From Antedon bifida (lineage: Eukaryota; Echinodermata; Crinoidea; Comatulida; Antedonidae): 64,000 bases of DNA. Made by a program: the position numbers and the translations under genes. The stretch is taken from positions 23,722,417-23,786,416 of the forward strand of contig OY727098.1 of assembly GCA_963402885.1 (NCBI GenBank). Reading direction: 5' to 3'. The notes beneath the pieces are model-generated. The model searched no databases, was not told the origin of the DNA, and saw only the letters and a list, made by a program, of their open reading frames with translations. Position 1 is the first letter of the stretch. Every line of letters starts with the position of its first letter. Of this stretch, positions 24,941 through 35,109 are shown piece after piece.

Positions 24941-26965
24941 TTCTTTACATATTACAATAAAAACGTAAACATCTTAATTACAAAAAAAATGTATATTTTT
25001 AGTTTTAACTGGCCTATTATTATTTTTTATTATTGCCCTATTCGAATCGAGTTCGATTACTTCAATTGTTTATAAAATTAAAGTCTCACTAAAGAATAAT
25101 GTAGAATATTTCGTTCAAAATTTATCCCTAGCAATATATATTTTCATTGGATGGATGCTCATTCTGAATCTGTGACACTTGAAAACCCATATTATTTTTA
25201 TGACATACATTTTACTACAACCACTGCACGCTCCCTTTAAATCCACGGAGCCTTTGCAATTCAGTTTTACTATATTATCTATATTAATGTGCTCCCAGGT
25301 ATCGTGGATCGGCCAATGGTAAAAATTATATTTAAAAACGAACTTACATATTTGCATCAATTGTCTTTTTTTTAGCAGATCTGAATATACAGTTCTGATT
25401 TTGTATTGATTTGTACAATAATAATATTAAACGTACACTGTATCCGTTTGCAAAGGAGGAACTAATTACACAATGGTGTTGATCACTATTTAAAACAATA
25501 CTGAATTTAAAATTAAGGAAATGGCTACGTTTTTAATACGTCAGATAAGATTTTTTTTTTTTCAGGTTAAATATGTGAGGTAACGCGATTACTACCTACC
25601 CCTCAAATACCCTTGTTGTTTTCCCTCATCACACATGCAAACGTAAGCAATTATTTGACCAATTACAAGAGATATTCAAACTGTCGCTTGCCATTGGACA
25701 ACTCAAACAGAAGCTATGAGCGCGTAATTGTGGCACCATACAGTAGGGCCTACACACGTTGTATTTAGGCTATTTTAGAGGCATATTTTTTATCCTCTTT
25801 ATTCTAATTTACTCTTATTCAATACTGGTACCTATTTATTGTTGCTGGAAATCCCAATGTATTTAATTGAGGTACCGTACATAATATTGACTATAGTCTT
25901 GATTCGTTACAACATATTTCAAAATATATTGTCAATTTTACTGTATTATATTTCGCTTGGATTCCAACCAGTATACCTCTAGCACTGGTCATAGGAAACT
26001 AAACACATTATTTAACTTTGTTTTGACATCCTCACTTTGTGATTTGATAGTAATACTTGATTTAAAAGCAAAACAATCAATGCTGGTATTATTCAACACA
26101 AAGGTATTCGCAGAAGGACGGATGCAATTTATTTTTCAAGAACGTATTTTTATTCAATTTTATTTATATTTATACGTCATAAGGTTTCGTATTACGAAAT
26201 ATTATTATCTTTCACCGTATTTCCAAATTTGTCGGTATAAAATATAATATTTCAGTTTAAATTATTTTATTAAAATTATATTTTGAACCGGAGGTATTTA
26301 TTCCAAGAACAATGAATTCCAGGTGATGTAAGAGGTTTCTATTTTGATCATTCAGTCGATTAGTTGAAATACATGCCTTAAAACAAGATAATGGATGCAC
26401 ATCTGATTCTGCAACTGTTACTTAGGTACAGTCTTAACTAACTACCGCAAGTCATAAATGGAACTCTTAAATCCAGAATTAGCTAGTCTCATTTTTCTTT
26501 TGCAAGAGTGTGAATAACTATATAAAATGAATAACATGTATTATAATTTAATACAGAGATTACATTTAATAAGGGATGCAATTCACTTAGACTTGTAATC
26601 TATTCATCTCCTTTGTCCAATATCTTCTTAACTTTATAACTACTCTCTAATATTAATTTCCCATCAATAATGTTTGCAACCAACTTTTTAGTTGATGGAC
26701 ACAGTATTTATCACAGCTTTATCTAAGAAAGTAGTAGTAGGCTTGGTATCAAAGAATAGAAAATAAAATCTGATCGAATGGTCTCACTTTCCATAACGAA
26801 ACACATTTCATTGGTTGATAACTGAATTCACTAACTACTCTAGGTCTACGTATAGAACATTATACGCCGCTTTTAATGTCAATGCACTAAATAAACGACT
26901 GTTCGTACGGTTTCACCGCCTAATCTATATCCATAGTTTATCCTGCAATTGTCAGAGATATTTTT
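24941..26965. other. Intergenic spacer between NINJ-D and NINJ-C
   Basis: I find no supported coding exon. A minus-strand frame at 25115-25360 with a few cysteines lacks clear splice context. From about 26588 the sequence is the 3' flank shared with NINJ-B. Confidence 0.5.
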
Positions 26966-29900
26966 TTATTTCATCGGTGATTCTATAACATGCGAAACAT
27001 CCATCATGCCAGAGATTGCCAGCAGTATTGTTGCTAAAATTGTTATAAAGAGTACCAATAAAAGTACACAAAAATCTAATTTTCGCAACCGTCTTGTAAT
27101 TTGTTTCAAATCTTCTTTTCTTTTCTCGTGCGAGTCTCCTTCATCCGGGTTGTCAGATTCAATCTCTTTCTTTAAGACTTCTTCGCACTGTGGATATTTA
27201 AAGTAAACAAAATGATAGGAGCAGGTCCAGCAGGTAACCTGGTATTATGTTGGGGTGAGAAAAGCACGAACGACCCTCAAGTACGGATCAAGGGGTGTTA
27301 AATTTCTATCGCAAGGTAAGGACCAAAAGTACGGATTGATGGATCGCAAGATTGAAGCACGAAGAACCAGAAGTACGGACGAGGGATCACAAGATTGAAG
27401 CACGAATAACCAAAATCACTGATTGAGGGGTCGCAAGATTAAAGCACGAAGGACCAACAGTACGGATCGAAAGATTGAAGCACGAAGGACCAAAAGTACG
27501 GATAAGGGGATCACAAGATTGAAGCACGAAGGACCAAAAGTACGACGGATGAGGGATCACAAGATTGAAGCACAAATGACCAAAAGTACGGATTGCAAGG
27601 TTGAACCACGATGGCCCACAAGGATCTTAGGTGTATAAAACTGTTTCACATATAGTCTATAACAGCGTTCCGCAACCTCGGCATCAACTTTACAATGTTC
27701 TACATTTGTTCCTAATTTGCTGACATGTATTTGTGTTCTTAAAATTGAGGGCGCTAAGCATACATCTGGTAATGTCGTGGAACGACCTCAATGCTGTCCT
27801 GTGGCAGAGACATTGTGTCGTTTCCACGGCATCACCAGATGCATTGACTTGCTTATGTGGTGGAAAGGGGGACGTATTATTTTGTGAACCCCAAACACAG
27901 TAGCATATAGCTTTAACTCAATTCCACCACGACCAGCATGGGGTTCGAACCCAAACATCCGTGTTGTTAACACGACGCTGCTCAGTCCGACTAAGCTAAC
28001 CGGTCATCTTGGATATAAACAGGTTAATACCAGCTTTGACGGTCATGAATATATTTATGACGTAACGATGAATTACGTAATATGAAGTACGAAATGAAAT
28101 GAAATAGACTAATTGTCAGCTGCTCAGTCATTTAATGAAATTATTATTTTTATTTTATTTTGAAAGATATAGAGACAGTTATATAGAGACAGTTAAGTTA
28201 ATTTAGAAAATAGGTAAGCTATCTTTGCGATTTCATCGTCAATGTAATAAATAGTCATGATGTATACATAATCACTATCGTTATAGTAATCTCTATAAAT
28301 GGGGTCATATGCATTTTGCCACCAACAGTCTGTTGCCATCAAAAATGCACAAATTATCCATGGTGGGGCCTGTGGCAAAGCGAATTTTGTTAAATGACAC
28401 ACCTGGCTGGAAATGGTACTCTCGCACTTACTTTTTCCGCTGGTAAACACATGTACTGTGCGTTCAATGCTAACGTCAAGGGGTTCTCCCGAAACATAAA
28501 GGCCTGAACAACATCGCTATGAGTGTAATTTGGGATGAACCTGTTTATATTGTTCTTTCTATTATTCTAATGTTCATTGTAAAAGTTCCCACCGCCGGTA
28601 CATCACGGTTTTCACAGTTACACACTCCTTTGCAAACTACAGAAAATAGTGTCGTAGAACCAGAGTTGGTAGGTTATTAAATCCACGTCTTAAATGGGGA
28701 TTCCCCACTTACGAACTAAGCGTCCATTGCCCCGTCGTCGATTCCCAATTGTGTCTACACTACGGACTCGCCGCACGTCAACATAGGGAAAACTGTAGAT
28801 GTAAAATGTAATCAGTGTTGTAGATTCTACAAAACTGAGAACAATTCACATATAGATCAGTGTATAATTGATAAAAAGTTTCAGTATCGGAAACAATTTC
28901 GTGACCCGATCAATTTTTTTCCCCATATAGGTTGCGGAACGGCGGTCCATGATAATCTCCCACTTATTTTGCCCTCTTATCTTCTACTACGACGATTTAT
29001 TGTGTAAACATAGTTTGTATGTAACATAATGGACTTATTTGTCAGTGGAGAGAATAAGAAAAAAGAAAGAAACGAAAACTAATCGTCATTATCAGAAGAC
29101 GGCAATAGGCCTAATCAATAGAAACTAAGAACTAACCTTTCGGATCCATATCTTTGCAGCCACCAAACATGACAGAAGAATTTGAGAAAGTATCGTCACA
29201 ACAATGGTGGCTAATGTTGAATAGTATAAGGCGTTTACGTTCAAGTCTGCTTTCACAAACAACACCGCAATATTAACCGTTTGCTGTAATCCCGCAACTT
29301 CTAAAATCCCCTGAGAAGTACTTTCGTGTTGGTTGAGAAGTGTTATCTCTTTTGTACCAATCGTCTTAAAACAAAAAAAAACTAATTATTATTATTCTAA
29401 TATTTAAGCTATTTATTGTTTTTTTAATTCAATAATTGATTTACTTTACATTACCTTATTGGGGGTTTGAGGCGTAGAATTACCTTCAGTTCTGAAAGAC
29501 AAAAATGAACCACGTTAACATATTCGTACCACTACACGTTGTTATAAATCTACGTAATTATTCCTTGCGTTTATGCGTAAGTAGGAACAAAGGTTGTGAC
29601 AAACAAATGTGATGTGCCCATGGACATGACGATGTAATTTCACTACCACATTTGAGTATATCACTACCATATTTGGGCACACACTTTTAATTGCTGTCAA
29701 ACTAATTTGATAGTGTAGACACCGAGCTTTAGAACCCTTACTCCGCAGTGACCTCCGCAGACACCCGGGGTTTGTGACTATCTAAAACGTCGAGAAACTC
29801 CGGAGAGACCCCAGTTGTTTGAGTTTACCTTTTACATCAACACACCGGGGCGTCAACTCCACCGTGTGTCTCCGGAGTTTTGCTTTTGGTGTGAAAGGGG

Positions 29901-30350
29901 TATTAGTGTGATTTCGAAAGTGTTTGAACAAGAAAAACGGGGTAGGCCTACATAGGAAACTTTTGGCATATTCAGTGTCTTAAAATACCCTCAGATCACT
30001 AACACTATTTATTGACATAATACATGATTTATACCGTGCGGAACACAATCATGAAAAGTCTGTCAAAGCATCAAAGACTGAGCATGATACAAATTAATTA
30101 TACAAAATTATGATAATGTAGGCCTAAACAAAATCAATACCAAACGGTTCCATATTACCAGAATAAGACACAATTTTCATGATAATGTCATCAATATGAA
30201 TATAGTATATATGATCATTTTCAAAGGTAATCAGCCTTATTAAATAATCTAAATTATTATATTATTAATTAATAATTATCTGATGCCTTACGTTTTATCC
30301 TGTGTAAGCTGACTAGATTCATCGGGTTGATTCGGTAAATCTTTTTCCAT
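26966..30350 (-). CDS. Ninjurin-like two-helix membrane protein (NINJ-D)
   Basis: Coding exons 30350-30292, 29491-29455, 29364-29137 and 27187-26966 (stop TAA) encode 181 aa. Phases agree. The central exon (residues 33-108) differs from that of NINJ-B by only about three codons and carries TSQGILEVAGLQQTVNIAVL, TM1 and WIRK. The last exon has a longer charged linker, RRLRKLDFC and TM2, then ISGMMDVSHVIESPMK. Compared with NINJ-B, the C-terminal tail has a short insert (MDVSHVIESPMK against IDVESPMK). Intron 3 is about 1.95 kb because it carries the minisatellite and the hAT-like insertion. The gene looks intact. The family assignment is as for NINJ-A. Confidence 0.72.
27259..27625. repeat. 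Minisatellite of about 36-46 bp, NINJ-D intron 3
   Basis: About eight imperfect units share GATTGAAGCACGAAGGACCA and AAAGTACGGAT. The spacer between units varies (CGCAA, GAGGGATCAC and similar). The minus-strand frame through it is repetitive and not coding. Confidence 0.88.
27763..27841 (+). ncRNA. Strong 79-nt hairpin (possible pre-miRNA-like RNA)
   Basis: CATCTGGTAATGTCGTGGAA at the left pairs with TTCCACGGCATCACCAGATG at the right. The stem continues through CAATG/CATTG and CTGTC/GGCAG to a CTGT loop, leaving only small bulges. The length and shape fit a microRNA precursor, but it lies within a transposon and could equally be an internal inverted repeat of that element. Expression is unknown. 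Confidence 0.35.
27931..28005 (-). tRNA. tRNA-Val(AAC)-like sequence, probably SINE head or pseudogene
   Basis: The 75 nt minus-strand sequence can fold as a cloverleaf. The acceptor stem GACCGGT pairs with GCTGGTC (two wobbles), with box A TTAGCTTAGTCGG, an anticodon loop TTAACAA with anticodon AAC, and box B GGGTTCGAACCCC. It lies inside the hAT-like element and one T-stem pair is mismatched, so I favour a tRNA-derived repeat over a working tRNA gene. Confidence 0.45.
29590..29731. mobile_element. Truncated MITE, family 1, NINJ-D intron 1
   Basis: Matches 21376-21541 but lacks the first 24 bp or so. The right end, TAGTGTAGACACCGAGCTTT, is intact. Confidence 0.7.
29967..30224. repeat. 250-bp repeat, diverged copy in NINJ-D intron 1
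   Basis: Corresponds to 21777-22026 with several substitutions and an inserted AGGCCTA word. It lacks a partner in intron 3. Confidence 0.85.
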
Positions 30351-31695
30351 TGTAATTACCAGTTCGACATTCGAGAAAGGTATGTTTCCTACATATTAAA
30401 AAGTCTGTCATTTATACAATGTGAAAGGAAAACCTGCGATTCCTCCGCCAATTGTCCCGAAACAATCCCATCTTCCTGTTTCGTGTTTACATTATTGGTT
30501 AGACACACTGTATTACAATTGAGAATTAGCCTGTTAGTGATGATTGTAATATATTGACGTTATTTTGTGTTGGAATAGGGAAATGTTTGAATAAATACAC
30601 AAATGATATAGCGTTTAGTCAAAAATGAAATTATGATAAGACGAAACTTAACCGGATGCAATTTACTTATACGCGATATAAACCTAGGAGCGTGGTTTCA
30701 TTTTTAAACAATTATAGAATTCTTTATACATAAACTCACGGGTTAAATATACATATTTCAAGAGTTTAGTTCATTGTTTAGAACCAGTTTATAGGCCTAC
30801 AAAGCCTGATTTACTTCAGGATTATCGTTTGTCCAGTTTCAAAAATACCGAGTATTATGTCCCTGACGAGAATAATGATATTATGGCTAAAAGTTCAATC
30901 GGTAATTACTTGAAAGATTGCTGTTAATGATAGTGATATTATCTAATTTACGCAAATATTTTCTTGACTGATTCAAAATTCAAGATTCAATTTTATTTGC
31001 CAATTTAAAATGGAAATAATATGTGTACATTTTCAAACATTTAACATTCTAAAATGTATACTGTATTAATAAATTATTACTATATAAACATATTTAAGCA
31101 TACTTGAGATTAAAACAATCAATATTTAAAAACAGACATGAAAAACCACAGGGATACAATATTTTAAAAGCAACATGTAAGAACAATAACAAAAATATTA
31201 TAAACATTACTTTATACTGGTTCCAATAATTAGTTAAAATATGCAATTGCTATAAAGGAGGCCTAATCTAATGTTACAACAAACCGGCTAAATCAAGTAC
31301 CCATTGTGTAATCAAATCATTATCTTCATCATCACTGTAATCGTCGTCAATATTAGCCCTACGTCATATTATGTTCAAATTATTGGTATAAAAACATCAG
31401 TTCAGAACTATTGAACGAACGTCATGCCGCCATCAATACATTGTACTTATATAAATCAAGATCTGAGATCTTAACAGTATGTATTTGTAGTACAAACAAT
31501 ATAACAATAATAGGCCTATGTCTATAGCACATTTTATTTTTATTCTTTTTTTTTAGTATAAAATAAGTCAGCCAAAAAATGTTGCATTGCACAAATGTAA
31601 AATTAGTATTAAAGTCTATACAAGCAATTATACAAAAACATTGAAAAGAGTAGAATTACATTATTTACAATCACATTAAATTGCAGAACATCTAA

Positions 31696-31890
31696 GAACA
31701 CATTTTTACATACAAGCAAGTTGGCCCTACCCTGGAGAAGATGGCCTACCGCCCCCACCCCGTACTTAAACTACAAGACAGGTTTGACCGAGACATACAT
31801 ACATTGGGCAGTCTGGTTACAGTGGAGACACTCCTTTGGGACACCCCTATTACGGGAACACTTGTTTGGGGGTCTCATATGTCCCTGTAA
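31696..31890 (+). other. Unassigned open frame of about 60 codons in tandem unit
   Basis: A plus-strand frame from a possible acceptor (ACATACAAG at 31716) reads QVGPTLEKMAYRPHP... and ends at TAA 31888-31890. An alternative donor, CCCT|GTAAGG, lies just before the stop. The base composition is richer in GC than the surroundings. It could be a lone exon or part of a mobile element. I do not recognise it. Copies are at +12,088 and +24,171. Confidence 0.2.
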
Positions 31891-32036
31891 GGTTATACTG
31901 TTACGTACGCTATGATTGGCCGATTTATGTTGTTTTATGGGCCATCGAATCGTCACATTTCAACGTTGTTAACGTGTTTTTTTATTACATTCAGATAGCA
32001 TTGATCGTGCTATTATGTGTATGTGTAATATAAACA

Positions 32037-33209
32037 TTATGTCGTCACATTGGCCCCGACCCTATCCGGCATTGTAATGTGATTGTTTGTTGTAGTTAAA
32101 CCCGACATTCCAAGTAGTATTGTAGTTAAAATACCTATAAACAATACTAGAATAAATGATAACAGATCTAATTTTTTAAGTCGCCGCAGAAGTTTAGGAC
32201 TTGTATTTGTATTGCGGTTCTGTGGATTTTGCATCAGCAGACGACTAACTCTGTCCTGTTCAGTCTAAAAAAAAGAAATAATTTGATTGAGCACTGAGAG
32301 TTGTGACATAAGAACAATTTTATAATTATCATATTAAAAATAGTGCAGTAATTATATTTATTAACAACATCTGGCACTCTCTATTTTCATTTACCATTTC
32401 CATATCAACTATCAAATAAGTTCCCAAAGCATCAGTACGTAATGCCAAATAGTCATTCTGGCGAATGTACATGAGGGCGGGCTCATTCACACTCTGAACG
32501 TAGTTACCGTATGAAATTAAACTTACAAAACTTTAGTCATGCCAAATTAAAATGGTTAGGGGTACGTTAATAAAAGAAGATACGTAGTTTGGAACCACAA
32601 CTAGGTTTAAATACAACCAATAAACAAACCTTTCGTAACCATACTTTTCTTGCCACTACGCAGGCTAAAGCTATTTCTGCAACTATACTCAAACATATTG
32701 TAGCAAGAGTAGCTATAATAATCCAGGAACCATCAGTAAACCCAGCTTTGAGAAACAACACTAATATGTTGATTGTCTGCTGTAGTCCAATTACTTGTAT
32801 AATTTCTTGAGACGTATTTTCTAAATTACTGATTCCTTCGACCTCTTCAGTCTGCAAAAGAATAGACATTCAATAAATAATTTAGGCCTAATGATGTAGA
32901 CCCACAAACCAAAACAAAAACAACAAATTGTTATGTAATGTTTATTAAATAATACTATTTATGTTAATATGTATGTACTATTATACTATTTTCTTATACT
33001 AATATTTTTATATTTTGAATACTATATGCTGGTTCAGTTCTCTGATAGGCCTAAACATAACTAAAATTGTATACACATAATATAAAATATAAATATAATA
33101 TAGGCCTACTCACAGCTATCGAATCCGATTCGTCAGTACTACCACCATTACTACCACCATTACTACTCAAGTTATCATCATCAACGTTTTTGTTAGTACT
33201 GTTATGCAT
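32037..33209 (-). CDS. Ninjurin-like protein, tandem copy 1 (NINJ-E1)
   Basis: Coding exons 33209-33114, 32851-32630 and 32264-32037 (stop TAA) encode 181 aa. All junctions are phase 0. Residues 1-32 are polar (NGGSNGGSTDESDS). The central exon (33-106) carries TSQEIIQVIGLQQTINILVL, TM1 and WLRK. The last exon gives RRLKKLDLLSF, TM2 and GMSGL, then a tail ending MPDRVGANVTT that has no match in A to D. A further open stretch, 32493-32395 (33 codons, phase 0 at both ends, good acceptor and donor), could be a cassette exon inserted between TM1 and TM2, giving 214 aa. The start was chosen because paralogs begin with short polar N-termini and an acceptor-like TAG lies just upstream. A hydrophobic upstream start at 33281 is the alternative. 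Confidence 0.72.
32395..32493 (-). other. Candidate cassette exon of NINJ-E1
   Basis: Bounded by GTTCAG and GTAAATG, with a 33-codon open frame containing MYIRQNDYLALRTDALGTYL. Its length is a multiple of three and both edges are phase 0, matching the flanking introns. The same stretch is at 44483-44581 and 56566-56664. No equivalent is seen in NINJ-A to NINJ-D. Confidence 0.45.
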
Positions 33210-33449
33210 CTCCCTACATAGAATAAACATGAAATTTAAAAACATAAAAATACAAAATAAGCAAGGTATAAACATCGTCATTTTCTCACATTATGACTAG
33301 TGCAAATAATTTGTAACTCAATATAATTCAAAGAAATCTGAAAAGATGGCCTAGGCCAAACACCACATAATCACACTAAATAATGCTGTTTAAAGAATAA
33401 AATATCTCTAAATTGTGCAGTAATGTAAAGGAATAAAAACTGGTCTCAC

Positions 33450-35106
33450 AACTTTTGCCTTTCTTGCCCATCCTATCAGGGTTTGTGTTATTCAATTCGA
33501 ATCGTAAAGGATCCGTGTGGGATGGTGTGCCCTCCGCGGTTATGAAGGTGACGATTAAGGTAATGTAAAAATCCAATAGCGTGTATTTAGGCCGAGCCGT
33601 GTTCCTTAATTTTTCGGTAAAAGGTATGGATGAACGGCCGGGAAAAGAAATAAAACATTTTTTTAATTACTTACATTTCAGCTTCTAACACCTTTTGTGC
33701 CAATTATTCACGTTTGTGTGCCAAGTGTTGGCTTATCGGTTTCAGTCACTTTTAAATAAAGGAAGATGCATATAGGCCTAACAGGAATACAAGCTCATTG
33801 TGATTGGTCAAGGAAATATGGCGCATGGGCATTACTTACATCACAGGGAAATAGTAGTGTACCTTGTTTTCTGTTGTATCAAGCATAAAGGAAATTACCA
33901 AATAAAGTCATTCTCAATTAACTGTTACCTGATGTAATAACGATCCAAAGAAACATTTTGGATTTTCCGAATTTCAGTATATTGAACATCTTTAATTGTC
34001 TATAGTAGGTCCTAGACTGTGTTTTCACTTAACATTAGTAAAAAGATAAATATTTGGCACATAATATGGCGTTTCAAACGATACTTGAGCTCGACAAAAA
34101 TCGACTGGTGGACTAACATAAAACAGACGAATTAAATACAGACTTGGGCAAGTCTATTTTGATGGATGTGCACTTATATATATTGTCATAATTAACGTTT
34201 TATTTAGTTCTTTTTTCGTCAGTCATTTAACCTGTCTTTGTATTTTACTAATGTTTTACTTTTTAATGAAATAAAGATTGAATTGTCATTAATTTGAGGG
34301 ATTATGTGGCTATATTCAACATTTATTCATACATTAAAAAAATATTCGAGGGAATACTTGAAATACTTACTATTTAAAGGAAATATCGGCCTTTAGACCA
34401 TATGCGCTTATTTTTTCTTGAGACTACAAAACGCAATACGACTTTGAATTATACTTAGAATATTGGTTCAAATGATGCAAATGGAATAGTGGTTATTGTG
34501 GGCGGATGGATGCACGGGGAAACGGACAGGCTGGGCCTAAAAATATTGTACAATGAAGTATAAGTGAATCCATTTGTTTATTTACAACTAGAATGGTTAG
34601 ATGATTTGAGAGTTGAAAATAACAGACACGGTATTTCTGTATCGTCAAAACTAATGTTATTGGTAATTGTCGAATTTATAGGGTTTAATAAGATGTGTGT
34701 GACTATTTATAGACCACCATAGTACTGTGGTATAATATAGGCCTATTAAAATCTGTTCAAAGGTGGTTCTGAAAATTAAACGAAGCATCTTCGGGCGGTA
34801 ATTAATTGTGATAGCAATTTACTACTAATGTTTTGCTTAAACTTTTCGTTGATATTCTCTAGTGAGGTATTAAGGAAATTATCATAATATTATATATAGT
34901 TTCAATTTAAATGTTTTTTGATCTAATTTAATAAGATTTTCATTTTCAATCAGGATGTGGTTGTATTTGTTAGGGCATTGACTATCTTGGTGGATGGGAA
35001 CTTTATCAAATGTACTTACAACTGAACTTTGTGTTAGTTTCCGTCTAAGTGCAGAATTGGCCTGGTTCAGTGTTCGCATCCGGGATGCGATTTTTTTTTC
35101 GTACAT
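33450..35106 (-). other. Possible small multi-exon gene upstream of NINJ-E1
   Basis: Four open stretches with splice signals chain in phase: 35106-35020 (starts MYEKKIASRMRTLNQ), 33999-33929, 33870-33840 and 33531-33450 (ends MGKKGKS plus one base). Another exon-like piece, 34423-34371, does not fit the phase. No terminal exon is convincing. I do not recognise the product. The chain could also be chance, or 5' exons of NINJ-E. Identical stretches are in copies 2 and 3. Confidence 0.22.
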
Positions 35107-35109
35107 AAG

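Larger units (their letters stand above)
27663..28944. mobile_element. Non-autonomous hAT-like transposon, 1.28 kb
   Basis: The ends are CAGCGTTCCGCAACCT and AGGTTGCGGAACGGCG, an inverted pair of the hAT/Charlie type (CAGNGNTTCNCAACC). The flanking 8-mers GTCTATAA and GTCCATGA match at 6 of 8 positions, a decayed target duplication. The matching intron of NINJ-B lacks the element, which fixes its limits. Inside are a tRNA-like segment and a hairpin. No transposase frame is seen. Confidence 0.75.
26588..31640. repeat. Segmental duplication, block containing NINJ-D
   Basis: This block is collinear with 19518-23440. It is longer chiefly because a 1.28 kb hAT-like element (27663-28944) was inserted and the minisatellite grew. 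Its upstream part overlaps the beginning of the first 12 kb unit at 30671. Confidence 0.8.

Noticed and set aside
24626..25075. 149-codon plus-strand frame
   Set aside because: Antisense to the tandem repeat of NINJ-C exon 1. The repetitive pattern is a shadow of that exon.
25115..25360. Cysteine-containing minus-strand frame (CKGSVDLKGACSGCSK)
   Set aside because: No supporting splice sites, neighbours or recognisable domain. Probably chance.
31690..32060. Solo LTR of a retrotransposon
   Set aside because: A TGTGACGAC start can be imagined, but no matching CA end, target duplication or primer-binding site was found.
33051..33281. Longer NINJ-E start adding a hydrophobic leader from 33281
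   Set aside because: The leader is translated polypyrimidine tract before a TAG acceptor. No paralog has such a leader. It is kept only as an alternative.
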